From NCBI GenBank assembly GCA_947460915.1, contig CANHKJ010000007.1, positions 1 through 26,995 of the forward strand: a stretch of 26,995 bases of DNA, read 5' to 3'. The DNA comes from Verrucomicrobiia bacterium (GTDB lineage Bacteria; Verrucomicrobiota; Verrucomicrobiia; Verrucomicrobiales; Akkermansiaceae). A program made the translations under genes and the position numbers. Within the stretch, counting starts at the first letter, position 1, and each line of letters begins with the position of its first letter. Below, one piece after another: positions 6,220 to 14,743 of this stretch. Below the pieces are notes generated by a model. The model was not told where the DNA came from. It searched no databases and worked only from the letters and a program-made list of their open reading frames with translations.

Positions 6220-7518
6220 ATGGAATTCCAATGCCCACACTGCCAACTCAGCATGACTGCTGAAGAAGAACACGCCGGAAAAATCGTCTCCTGCCCCGGC
6301 TGTAACGGCAAGTTTCAAATCCCCGCGCTCCCCGCTGCCGCGAACAAAACCAATGCAGCTGCCGCAAACACCAGCGCACCACAAGGCCAACGCGGAGGTT
6401 GGCACGAAGAAGACCACGCGAACGTCAACTTTTTCGTTAGCCTTGCCGGTGGCGTAGTGATCACGACTCTGTTCTTACTCGCCATGCTTCCTTTCAAAGG
6501 GAAATACATGTCGGACATCTTCTTGCAACGCGGCTGGGTCAACTACGCTGAAGTCTTATTTTTCATCTGGGGCTTTGTGATCCTCGCGATGAAATGGAAA
6601 AAAACGCAGCGGCAGCGTCGTGCGATGTTGCTCGACATCGTCCCCGCCAAGCTCGGTAGCGAAATCACTTCCCACACCGTCAGTGGTTTCATCGATCACA
6701 TCTATAAGCTCCCTAATCGCCTGCGCGATAGCCTCATGGTCAATCGCATCCGCAAGGGACTAGAGCTTTTCGAAAAACGCAACAATAACGGCGAGGTATC
6801 CACGTTCCTCAGCTCGCAGTCGGACATTGATGCCAATCGAATCAGCGGCTCCTACACACTTCTTAAAGTGTTCCTCTGGGCCATTCCGATCCTCGGTTTC
6901 ATCGGTACTGTGCAAGGTTTGTCCGTTGCGGTAAGTTCACTCTCTGCGGGCTCAACAGACCCTGAAGCGCTCAAGGCCTCGATCAACAACCTCACCGGTG
7001 GTCTTGGTGTGGCATTTGATACGACCTTGCTCGGACTGATTCTCTCGATGATTATGTCATTCCCGATGGCGATTATGCAGAAGGAGGAAGAGGAAATGCT
7101 CACCGAGATCGATGCCTTTTGCTCAGAGAAACTTCTGCCCAAACTCAACGACTCACAAAGTGCCACCGATGACCTCTTGCTCTCGCAAGCTGAAAACATT
7201 CCCGCCTTTGCTGCCTCGCTTTCTCGCGCTCACGAAGTCTTCTTGGTGAAACTCCAAGACGCCTCCACGATCTTACGTGACGCAGGCGCAACTCTGAAAA
7301 CGCGACTCGATGCGCATCAGACCAAGGTCGAGGGGACCTTCCAACACTCCATAGACAAACTCACCTCCGAGACACGCGATGCCATGGTGCAGCCCGCTAA
7401 GCAGCTCAACGAGTATTTCGCCTCGCTCAGCAAAGGCGTGGAATCGCTCAATGAGACACTCAAGCAACTCGGCGGCGAAACCATCACTATTAAGAAAAAA
7501 GGCTTCTTCTCGCGCTAA
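6220..7518 (+). CDS. Zinc-ribbon / MotA-TolQ-ExbB proton-channel subunit
   Basis: The 432-residue product opens with a cytoplasmic zinc ribbon (C5xxC8 and C25xxC28), then an Ala-rich linker, two spans near 75-97 and 110-127, a long cytoplasmic region, and the MotA/TolQ/ExbB core (about 213-290) with AIPILGFIGTVQGL and TGGLGVAFDTTLLGLILSM. A C-terminal helical tail of about 130 residues follows. Members of this family form pentameric proton- or sodium-driven stators that energise outer-membrane or motility machines with ExbD/MotB partners. ATG 6220 is used rather than 6187 because the ribbon starts directly there. The next two genes, 30 and 20 bp apart, encode likely single-span partners. Which machine it drives is unknown. 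Confidence 0.9.
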   Translation: MEFQCPHCQLSMTAEEEHAGKIVSCPGCNGKFQIPALPAAANKTNAAAANTSAPQGQRGGWHEEDHANVNFFVSLAGGVVITTLFLLAMLPFKGKYMSDIFLQRGWVNYAEVLFFIWGFVILAMKWKKTQRQRRAMLLDIVPAKLGSEITSHTVSGFIDHIYKLPNRLRDSLMVNRIRKGLELFEKRNNNGEVSTFLSSQSDIDANRISGSYTLLKVFLWAIPILGFIGTVQGLSVAVSSLSAGSTDPEALKASINNLTGGLGVAFDTTLLGLILSMIMSFPMAIMQKEEEEMLTEIDAFCSEKLLPKLNDSQSATDDLLLSQAENIPAFAASLSRAHEVFLVKLQDASTILRDAGATLKTRLDAHQTKVEGTFQHSIDKLTSETRDAMVQPAKQLNEYFASLSKGVESLNETLKQLGGETITIKKKGFFSR

Positions 7519-7548
7519 TCCGTCCGCTTTTTTCCGCCACTCATACCT

Positions 7549-8367
7549 ATGTCACGTCGCAATTCCAGTGCTGCCGGTGCCGGGGTCTCCCTGTTCCCCT
7601 TCTTGAGCATCCTCGCGTGCTTGATCGGCATTTTGACGATGATGATCAAGATCATTACCGACATCAAGGCGCAGGAGCAAAACAATCGTGATCCACAAGA
7701 ACTGGCGCGCGCTCAAGAGCACCAGCAACTGCGGGCTGACATCAAAAAACAACAAGCGGAGTTAGAGAAAACCAAAGCGGTTCTCAAGGAACGCAATGCG
7801 GCTCTGGTCGAACTCAGTGAGCTAGAAAACAAGCGCATCATTTTGCGCAAACAACTCGCCGACAGCAAAGCCCCACCGACACAGTCCGATGCAGCCTTAC
7901 AAAAAATGTTAGAGCAACTTCTCGATCAAATTGCTGCGTTCAAAAAAGAACGACCTTCGTTAGAGAGACAACTCGCCGAGCTCAAAGCCGAACTCGAAAA
8001 GCGCAAGATCAAGCCGGATACCAAACCGCAACCCGTTCGCATCAACCCAGCGGGCTCCGGCATTTCCGCCAATACCCAAGTGGTTTTCATCGAGTGCAAT
8101 GCCAATGGTCTGGTCATCCTCGACAAATCAGGCAAAAAAACGCCTGTCTCTGCGGCTACCATTCAGACCGATAGCACGCTGGCTAGCATTTTTAACGAAA
8201 CCAAATCTGCACGTGAACATCTCGTTCTCTTCCTGATGCGTGCTGATGGTCACGGTACCTTCCGCACCGCTGGCGGCTATGCCGAGACCAAATACAACCT
8301 TCGCATCGGCAAGCTCCCGGTTCCAACCCAAGGCGAAATCGATCTGTCTCTTTTCCTTCGCAAATAA
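7549..8367 (+). CDS. Single-span coiled-coil partner protein (ExbD/MotB-like position), first copy
   Basis: The 272-residue protein has one N-terminal span containing SLFPFLSILACLIGILT (about residues 11-35), a long charged coiled coil (about 40-155) rich in Gln, Lys and Glu, and a C-terminal domain starting near VVFIECNANGLVIL. This layout matches single-span partners encoded next to MotA/TolQ-like genes in Planctomycetota and Verrucomicrobiota. In related proteins I recall an Asp in the FPFLDVLAC position; here it is Ser, so the expected protonatable residue seems absent. It starts 30 bp after the channel gene and is followed by a second, divergent copy 20 bp on. A role as periplasmic stator arm is inference. 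Confidence 0.75.
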   Translation: MSRRNSSAAGAGVSLFPFLSILACLIGILTMMIKIITDIKAQEQNNRDPQELARAQEHQQLRADIKKQQAELEKTKAVLKERNAALVELSELENKRIILRKQLADSKAPPTQSDAALQKMLEQLLDQIAAFKKERPSLERQLAELKAELEKRKIKPDTKPQPVRINPAGSGISANTQVVFIECNANGLVILDKSGKKTPVSAATIQTDSTLASIFNETKSAREHLVLFLMRADGHGTFRTAGGYAETKYNLRIGKLPVPTQGEIDLSLFLRK

Positions 8368-8387
8368 GCCCATACTTTTCCCGCATC

Positions 8388-9488
8388 ATGGCCCGCAAAA
8401 AATCATCCGACGAACAAGGTGTGAGCATGGACTCACTCATGGACGCGTTGACCAACGTCGTCGCCGTGCTCATCGTCATCCTGATCCTGCTGCAAATGGA
8501 CGTCGAGCAAGCTGTAGAAAAACTCCTCAACGACCTCAAGCCCGCTACCGTGGAAGAGGTACAACTGGCCAAGCAAGAGAAACAACAACTCATCGATCAA
8601 ATCAAAAAACAAGAAGATCTCCTCAAAGCGCCCGAACCAACACCGCAAGAATTGGGCAAAATCGAGGCTGATCTCTCTTTGTTAGAAAACTCGATCAAGG
8701 AAAACAAAACTGCATTAATGGAACTGGGAGCCTTGCAGAAAAAAGTTGAGGCCGAGAAAAAAACCGAAGCCGACGAGCGAAAAAAGACAGATGCGATTCT
8801 CACTGAAATCAATCGCATCAAGGCCTTGCTTGATGAAACTCCGATACCCAAAGCTCCCCAAGCCACGGTCGTCAAAATTCCGAACAGTCGCGACATTCCC
8901 GAATCAGCAGTACTTTTCTACATTTACACTGTCAATGATCAGATCCATCTAGTCGATCCGCCACAGGCAAAAAAAATGATCATGGGCGAGTTCAAGAGCA
9001 ACGAGCGCGCCCTTTTTCGCGAACTCCGCAAAATTCCCAAGAAGGCAGATATCAAAATCTACGATCAGGAAAAAACTGTGCAACTTTTCGCTGCGAAAAA
9101 TCTCAAAGTGCGCAATCAGACCATCAGCGTGCCTCACAATAAACCGTGGACGCGACTCAACATGCGCATCACTTTTGATGCGGCCAAAGGCGATGCCACC
9201 CTAGCGGACTGCGAGCAGCCGCGCGGCCGCTTCCACAACATATGCAACTACATCAAACAAACTCCGCGTTGTGTCGTAATTTTCAAGGTTAACCCTAACA
9301 GTTTTCCCACTTATCTCAAGGCCCGCGAAATCGCCGACAGCCTCAACATTCCCTGCGGTTGGGAAATCGACGGCGGTAACGCATACCAAGAACCATTAGA
9401 CTTCGAAGTCAACCGTCTTGAACAACCGCCCGCACCCACCCCTGGAGCTGCACCACAACCACCAGGCCCCAAGCGTAAACTAGATTGA
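8388..9488 (+). CDS. Single-span coiled-coil partner protein (ExbD/MotB-like position), second copy
   Basis: The 366-residue product has one N-terminal span (about residues 19-36) in SLMDALTNVVAVLIVILILL, with an Asp at the membrane entrance where ExbD and MotB carry their proton-accepting Asp. A coiled coil of about 110 residues follows, then a C-terminal mixed domain with ESAVLFYIYTVNDQIHLV and CVVIFKVNPNSFPTYLKAREIADSL, and a Pro/Ala-rich tail. The architecture parallels the preceding gene, and the two are probably ancient duplicates forming an unequal pair around the ExbB-like channel. The coding region ends with TGA at 9486-9488, next to a weak terminator-like hairpin. Confidence 0.77.
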   Translation: MARKKSSDEQGVSMDSLMDALTNVVAVLIVILILLQMDVEQAVEKLLNDLKPATVEEVQLAKQEKQQLIDQIKKQEDLLKAPEPTPQELGKIEADLSLLENSIKENKTALMELGALQKKVEAEKKTEADERKKTDAILTEINRIKALLDETPIPKAPQATVVKIPNSRDIPESAVLFYIYTVNDQIHLVDPPQAKKMIMGEFKSNERALFRELRKIPKKADIKIYDQEKTVQLFAAKNLKVRNQTISVPHNKPWTRLNMRITFDAAKGDATLADCEQPRGRFHNICNYIKQTPRCVVIFKVNPNSFPTYLKAREIADSLNIPCGWEIDGGNAYQEPLDFEVNRLEQPPAPTPGAAPQPPGPKRKLD

Positions 9489-9508
9489 GCTTCACAAGCT
9501 ACTTTTTT
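9488..9508 (+). terminator. Weak terminator-like hairpin after the channel genes
   Basis: AGCTT (9488-9492) pairs with AAGCT (9496-9500) around CAC, followed by AC and six T. The stem is only 5 bp, so termination would be partial at best; it could separate the stator genes from the ABC transporter genes. Confidence 0.4.
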
Positions 9509-9571
9509 ATACACCCGATCAGACAAATCCGTTTCATCGGGGCGATCAATTCTTTGAGCAACACTCACTCC

Positions 9572-9649
9572 ATGCCGAAAAAATCCCAAAAATCCGCCTC
9601 GCCAGCGAAAGAGTTTTCTGTTTTGGTGCGTTTGAAGAGTTATGCTTGA
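9572..9649 (+). CDS. Possible 25-residue leader ORF overlapping the ABC transporter start
   Basis: ATG 9572 opens a 25-codon frame ending TGA at 9647-9649, with the product beginning MPKKSQKSASPAKEF. Its stop overlaps the ATG of the next gene (9642) within the 8 bases ATGCTTGA, a layout common for translational coupling. It has no Shine-Dalgarno sequence, no recognised family and a strongly basic start. It may equally be a chance frame in a 153-bp intergenic stretch. Confidence 0.3.
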   Translation: MPKKSQKSASPAKEFSVLVRLKSYA

Positions 9650-11399
9650 ATTACAGGAAGTTTGTTTTTCCATCGAAAAAGACGGCGACGAGGTCAACCT
9701 TGTCGATCACGTCTCGATCCGCGTGCCTCGGGGGCATTTTATGGCCATCGTAGGTCCGTCTGGATGCGGAAAAACCACCCTGCTCAAAACCATCGCGGGC
9801 TTGAATGCCGAGAGTGCAGGCACGCTGTTGTGGAACGGCAAGAGCTTATCTGATGGCCATGACTTCGAGCCCTCAGAAATCGGCTACGTGCCCCAGTTTT
9901 CCATCGCCTATGATCCGCTGACTGTCGATGAATCAATCGAGGCTGCCACGCGCCTGCGTGTGCGCACCACAGGTTCTGCCGATCTCGATGCACGCATTGA
10001 TCGCGCCCTTGAAGAAACAGGATTGGCAGCCATCGCAGATCGTCCCGTGAAAGTTCTTTCCGGCGGACAAAAGCGTCGACTTGGTCTGGCGATGGAATTG
10101 GTCAGCGATCCGAAAATTTTGCTCTGCGATGAAGTCACATCTGGACTCGATCCGCGCTCGGAGCGTGAGATTGTCAAGCTGCTGCATGAGCTATCGCGCA
10201 AGGAGGGCCGCATCGTTCTCTCGGTGACGCACTCTCTGGCGCATTTGGAATTATACGACTCCATTCTCGTATTGCATGAGGGACGCGTAGCATTCCACGG
10301 TCCACCAGACATGCTGACGCATTATTTTTCGGTCAAGGATACAGAGGAAGTCTATCCGCGCCTTGCGACACAAGCTTCGGATCGTTGGCAATCATCATGG
10401 GCAAAACATCGTGAGGCCTACTACGAAAAAATCGAAAAACTTCGCGCCAAAAACATCCGCGATGGCGAACTGCACATTCCTGAGGCGAAGGTCGTAGTTG
10501 ATGATGATCCAGAAAATCCTGAGAAGCAACAAGATGACGCTGTGCGCACGCCAGGTGTGGTGAGTCAATTCGCGACCTTGCTCTCACGGCGTTGGCGGAT
10601 CTTTTTCCGCGATCGCGGCCAAGTGTTTTTGCAATTGGCAATCATGTTGTGTTTCCCTGTGTTGGTGTCCTTATTCAGCGACAAAGCCAATGTGCCGATC
10701 CGTTCGCTCTCGGACATGCGTCAAAACGATGTAATGGCGGAGCTAGCGGAGCAACAAAGTGTGCGCCAAGATACTATGAAAGCTGGTTCGGCGCTATCGG
10801 GAATCATCATGTTTCAAGTGGTGCTGCTTGGCTTGATGGGTTCCAATAACTCGGCTCGTGAGATCGCGGGAGAGCGCTTGATTTACGAGAAGGAGAAATT
10901 CGGCGGTCTCAGCCCCACTGCCTACCTCGCCAGCAAGGTCGCGTTTTTATCCTGCCTCGTTGTTGCGCAGTCGCTATGGATGGCGGTCTTTGTGAACATT
11001 TTCTCACCCTTCGATGGGTCCTTCGGTCAGCACGCCGTATTCCTTCTGCTCTGCAATGGCGCAATGACGGCGGTTTGCCTAGGTATTTCCGCGATGATGA
11101 AAACGGCGGAACAGGCATCGCTGCTGTCGATCTACCTCGTCGGTTTCCAATTGCCTTTATCAGGAGCCGTGCTGGCACTACCTGAAAAAATCGAGGTAAT
11201 CACCCGACCTTTCATTTCCGCTTATTGGGCTTGGTCTGGTTCCGTAGAAGCCTTGGCAACGACTCGCAATCTCGCCGTAAAGTCGGTGATTTCCACCAGT
11301 ATCACGCCACAGCAAATGTGCTTCTATCTTTTGGGCCTGCACATCGTCGTAGGTCTGCTCATTTCTTGGTTCGGTGCCAAACGCCACCAATGGGAATAA
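9642..11399 (+). CDS. ABCG-type ABC transporter, fused ATPase and membrane domains
   Basis: The 585-residue product has an N-terminal nucleotide-binding domain with Walker A GPSGCGKTT (38-46), a Q-loop region near VPQFS, signature LSGGQKRR (about 138), Walker B ILLCDE (about 160) with SGLD, and an H-loop in SVTHSLAHLEL. A charged linker (about 250-305) leads to an ABC-2/ABCG membrane domain of about six spans starting near the RRWRIFFRDRGQVFLQ connecting helix. Order ATPase-then-membrane in one chain is the ABCG (White) half-transporter layout, which works as a dimer, usually exporting lipids or hydrophobic molecules. The substrate is unknown. It leads the second half of the envelope cluster and is 47 bp before the next gene. 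Confidence 0.9.
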   Translation: MLELQEVCFSIEKDGDEVNLVDHVSIRVPRGHFMAIVGPSGCGKTTLLKTIAGLNAESAGTLLWNGKSLSDGHDFEPSEIGYVPQFSIAYDPLTVDESIEAATRLRVRTTGSADLDARIDRALEETGLAAIADRPVKVLSGGQKRRLGLAMELVSDPKILLCDEVTSGLDPRSEREIVKLLHELSRKEGRIVLSVTHSLAHLELYDSILVLHEGRVAFHGPPDMLTHYFSVKDTEEVYPRLATQASDRWQSSWAKHREAYYEKIEKLRAKNIRDGELHIPEAKVVVDDDPENPEKQQDDAVRTPGVVSQFATLLSRRWRIFFRDRGQVFLQLAIMLCFPVLVSLFSDKANVPIRSLSDMRQNDVMAELAEQQSVRQDTMKAGSALSGIIMFQVVLLGLMGSNNSAREIAGERLIYEKEKFGGLSPTAYLASKVAFLSCLVVAQSLWMAVFVNIFSPFDGSFGQHAVFLLLCNGAMTAVCLGISAMMKTAEQASLLSIYLVGFQLPLSGAVLALPEKIEVITRPFISAYWAWSGSVEALATTRNLAVKSVISTSITPQQMCFYLLGLHIVVGLLISWFGAKRHQWE

Positions 11400-11446
11400 T
11401 TGATTTTTTCCTCCACAACCCAACATTCTACTGATAGAAACATCAT

Positions 11447-11839
11447 ATGGCAAGACGCGCTAGCTCAGGACCCAATATCACCGCGATCATCGGCATCGCG
11501 GCCTTCGTCATCATCGCCCTCGTCGGCGCAAAATTCCTTCTCGGCGGAAAGTCCGATAAGATCAAAGGCGGCACGCCGCTCTCAATGCAAGAATTTCTTG
11601 AGAATGGAAATTCTCTGCGCGGCAATGAATACATTGTCTCAGGAACTGTCGATCAACGCTGGCCGCGCGACAATGGCCAACTTGTCTCGTTACTTGTTGA
11701 CGATAGCAAAGATTTGATCGGCATTGAAATCCCTTCTTCATTCGATGGCGTGAACATTGAACGACTTCAAAAACTCACATTTAAAGTCAAATTCCGCGAA
11801 GGCGGCGTACCTGTAGCAACCGAAATCGCTCGCCAATAA
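11447..11839 (+). CDS. Small membrane-anchored protein with a beta-rich domain
   Basis: The 130-residue product has a short basic start (MARRASSG), one membrane span (about residues 10-32) and an extracytoplasmic domain of about 90 residues. That domain contains GNEYIVSGTVDQRW, LVSLLVDDSKDLIGIEIP and LTFKVKFREGGVPVATEI, a strand pattern resembling a small OB-like barrel; the fold is my guess from the alternation of strands. I do not recognise the family. It sits between the ABC transporter and the secreted repeat protein, 47 and 30 bp apart, so it is probably an accessory of that unit. Confidence 0.7.
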   Translation: MARRASSGPNITAIIGIAAFVIIALVGAKFLLGGKSDKIKGGTPLSMQEFLENGNSLRGNEYIVSGTVDQRWPRDNGQLVSLLVDDSKDLIGIEIPSSFDGVNIERLQKLTFKVKFREGGVPVATEIARQ

Positions 11840-11869
11840 TTTCCCGAACCCTCATACGTCCAAGTTCTT

Positions 11870-13870
11870 ATGAAAAAAAACCTTCTTCTCTGCGCCCTTT
11901 GCTTGCCTTGCTTGGCTCAAGTCTACACACCTCCACCCACAGCAGGTGGCAACCAAGCGCCGCAGAACAACAACACCACTATCAACCGCCCACCTCAGGA
12001 GAAAGCTGCACCGCTGGTGGGGAATGAGGTGCCATTCATCGATCCCTCCGCGGAAACCGTGACATTTAATGGGAGAAATTTCGCCATAGCTGACAATCGT
12101 CTCTTCGCAGCTCGCTTCGAGCGCTACCTCAATGAGCCAGAAGACGACTCAGCTGCCGCTGTGGAATACCGCGAGACCATTGATGAAATTCTCGCCTTGG
12201 TATCTCCGCATAACCCCAAGGGGCCGCAACTTTACGAGGCATTCAAGCTCTTGCCCAAAGCCTCACAGTATCCTGGTGATGCCAAGCTTTGCGATTCCCT
12301 CTCCCAAGCGGTCTACGTCGCCATGGTTTCCAAAAAGAACGTCGAAGGTGCCAAAAAACTGATGGCATCCTTAGAGGACGAAAAACAGCGTGTCATTCGT
12401 GAGGCTGACTGGAAAGCAGCGAATGAAAAAGACCCTACTCTGAACCAAACCGGCGAGACAACTGGTGGCGGTGGACGACAAAACCAAGCGGGCGGCCAAG
12501 CTCAACAAGGCGGTGGTGGCGGACAAAACGGACAGCAGCAGCAAGGCGGGCCTGGTACACGCGCTGGGGCTGCTACAGATCCCGGACGCGGTGTGCAATC
12601 GTTGCGCTACGCCGATATGCAACGCCGCATTTTGGAAATTGAGGCGATGAAAAAGAAAAACGAGCTCAAGGGAGAAGTGCAAATCGTCCAAGCGAAGATT
12701 CAATATCAAGCTTTGATGATGCAGTTTTTCATGCAACGCCGCTTCCAGCACGTGCTCATGGCATCGCGATTTTACAATCAAATCTGGACCGATGGTGAGA
12801 GCAAGTTGTATCTCGACAAAAACTCAGATACTTCCAAGCTCTTCAACGAATCCGTCGGTTTCAGCCCAACCGTAGCGAGTCTCGATTCCTTCTCGTCCGA
12901 GTTCATTCGCGACTGCGACAAAGGTGTGGAGGCCTTCAATTTCCTTGCCGACAAAGGCGAACTTGAGTCCGCAGCAAAGCGCTTGTCCGAAGCCTATGCC
13001 GTAGGCGAGTTCATGCCAGGCATCCGTACCCTGCCGCGCGATCGCAAGCGTAAGGTGTTAGAATTTGTGCGCGAGTCCTACAAGCTTCTCGCTGCCATCG
13101 ATGCCAAAGACTACACCACTGCCGAAAAAATCACTGCCAACATGAAAACCATGGCCAGTGACTTTAATGGCAACAAAGCAGATGCCGCCATCGCAACCTA
13201 CACCCGCGTCTCGAACATGCACATCATGACCGCCAAGACCCACGTCGCGGCCAATGAAATCGACAAAGCTCGCGAGGAAATCAAAAAAGCCATGGAAGTG
13301 TGGCCGCAAAATCCGAAGCTCGCCGAGTTCGATCAACTCGTCGAGGCTGGTAGCACTCTGGTGACTGCGAAAAATGACTTTGATCGTCTTCTTTCTGAGA
13401 ACAACTATCGTCAGATTTTCACTGATCAATATCGCATCGCCCCCGCGATTCAAAACGATCCGCAACGCCTTGAGGCGTTCAAGCAAATCATCACCAACCT
13501 CACCAGCATCGAGGCCTCCATTGGCAAGGCGAATGAGTTTTCGAAAATGGGCCAAGACTATGCCGCTTATGAACAATTGGCTCAAGTTCGTGAAAAGTTC
13601 CCTGATGATCCGAAGCTTGGTCGTGAAATCGAACTATTAGCGCCCAAGGTTGCCGACTTCACAAAGGCCATTGATCGTGCACAGCAATTTGAAAAGCGCA
13701 CGCCGAAGCAAACTGGTTCAGCCATGGCTTGGTTCCTCAAAGCGCAAAACATTTATCCACAAAGTGAACTTGCAAAGAGCGGTGTCGAGCGCTTGCTCAA
13801 CGAAATATTGCCCGATGAAAGCATGCCAAAACCTACGATTTCTGCTGAAGGCGAAGGCATGAATCCTTGA
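11870..13870 (+). CDS. Secreted helical-repeat (TPR-like) protein with Gln/Gly linker
   Basis: The 666-residue product carries a signal peptide (MKKNLLLCALCLPCLA, cleavage likely before QVYT). A Pro/Asn/Gln segment follows, then a helical part (about 60-190), a low-complexity Gln/Gly linker (about 194-238), and a long alpha-helical remainder with TPR-like spacing, for example AKTHVAANEIDKAREEIKKA. That points to a periplasmic scaffold or interaction protein. I recognise no enzyme motif and no specific family. It follows the small membrane protein by 30 bp and precedes the DUF1080-like gene by 18 bp. Helix content and Gln/Gly composition are directly visible; the role is inference. Confidence 0.72.
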   Translation: MKKNLLLCALCLPCLAQVYTPPPTAGGNQAPQNNNTTINRPPQEKAAPLVGNEVPFIDPSAETVTFNGRNFAIADNRLFAARFERYLNEPEDDSAAAVEYRETIDEILALVSPHNPKGPQLYEAFKLLPKASQYPGDAKLCDSLSQAVYVAMVSKKNVEGAKKLMASLEDEKQRVIREADWKAANEKDPTLNQTGETTGGGGRQNQAGGQAQQGGGGGQNGQQQQGGPGTRAGAATDPGRGVQSLRYADMQRRILEIEAMKKKNELKGEVQIVQAKIQYQALMMQFFMQRRFQHVLMASRFYNQIWTDGESKLYLDKNSDTSKLFNESVGFSPTVASLDSFSSEFIRDCDKGVEAFNFLADKGELESAAKRLSEAYAVGEFMPGIRTLPRDRKRKVLEFVRESYKLLAAIDAKDYTTAEKITANMKTMASDFNGNKADAAIATYTRVSNMHIMTAKTHVAANEIDKAREEIKKAMEVWPQNPKLAEFDQLVEAGSTLVTAKNDFDRLLSENNYRQIFTDQYRIAPAIQNDPQRLEAFKQIITNLTSIEASIGKANEFSKMGQDYAAYEQLAQVREKFPDDPKLGREIELLAPKVADFTKAIDRAQQFEKRTPKQTGSAMAWFLKAQNIYPQSELAKSGVERLLNEILPDESMPKPTISAEGEGMNP

Positions 13871-13888
13871 TTTCAAATTCTTTGTCGC

Positions 13889-14602
13889 ATGCGCTCCCCT
13901 CTCTACTTCACAGCCTCTTGCTTGTTGTTTCTTGGCTCAAACTCTTTCAGCCAACAAGCCACAGTTCCGCCTGTTATCGAACCGCCATCATGCTGTGTTG
14001 CAAGTTCACGCTCGGCCGCGGTACCCATGAACCTTTTTTCCGACCAAGCCAAGTGGACGTTCGACGATGCGACTGCATGGAAATGGAATGACGATGCCGA
14101 CGGCACTCTGACACTGACCAAGCAAAACGCCTACAAGCCTCCCTTCCGTAGCCCGACCAACTTGGCATGGTTTTCTACACGTGAGTGGAGCAGTTTCACA
14201 CTCACCCTCGAATGTCAGCTCAACACATTCAACGAGGGTAACAATGACCTTTGCATCGCCTTTGGAGGTACGGGGGCAGATCAATTTTACTACGTACATC
14301 TCGGAGAAAAAGCTGATGCCGCACATCACCAAATCCACATCGTCAACAAAGCTGATCGCAGTCCGATCACCACGTGGCGCAATGCTGGCACTCCATGGAA
14401 AAAAGACACCTGGCATCAAGTGAAAATCATCCGTAACGCCGCAACTGGCGACATAGGCGTTTGGTTTGATCAAGACAAAACTCCACTGCTCACCGCCCGA
14501 GATAAAACCTTTGCGTGGGGAAAAATCGGACTGGGTTCATTCGATGACATTGGTCGCTTCCGCAACGTAAGCATCCAAGGAACAAGTCGCGAGAGCAAAT
14601 AA
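13889..14602 (+). CDS. Secreted DUF1080-like beta-sandwich protein
   Basis: The 237-residue product has a signal peptide (about residues 1-21, ending NSFS) and a single domain resembling the concanavalin-like fold of the DUF1080 (3-keto-disaccharide hydrolase-like) group. Cues are EWSSFTLTLECQL, DQFYYVHLG, WHQVKIIRN, GDIGVWFDQ and the closing KIGLGSFDDIGRFRNVSI. Such domains in Verrucomicrobiota and Planctomycetota are linked to carbohydrate binding or cleavage, but activity is not established for most. It is the last gene of the plus-strand cluster, 18 bp after the helical-repeat protein; a sugar-binding role would fit the glycosidases transcribed from the other side. Confidence 0.72.
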   Translation: MRSPLYFTASCLLFLGSNSFSQQATVPPVIEPPSCCVASSRSAAVPMNLFSDQAKWTFDDATAWKWNDDADGTLTLTKQNAYKPPFRSPTNLAWFSTREWSSFTLTLECQLNTFNEGNNDLCIAFGGTGADQFYYVHLGEKADAAHHQIHIVNKADRSPITTWRNAGTPWKKDTWHQVKIIRNAATGDIGVWFDQDKTPLLTARDKTFAWGKIGLGSFDDIGRFRNVSIQGTSRESK

Positions 14603-14743
14603 GTGCAAATTTGTTAGAGAAAGATACCACTAGGATTCCATCCGCAAGCGTAGGAAGTACTTTGACTCATATGGAGGAATCGGAAATTTTCATTGTAGGG
14701 TTTTATCACCGTTTGCATGAGCTTCCAATACCTCAGTGATCAT

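Noticed and set aside
4272..9488. A Zorya (ZorAB) anti-phage defence system
   Set aside because: The channel and single-span partners resemble ZorA/ZorB only at the MotA/MotB family level; no ZorC/D/E-like gene, helicase or nuclease is nearby, and an ABC transporter follows.
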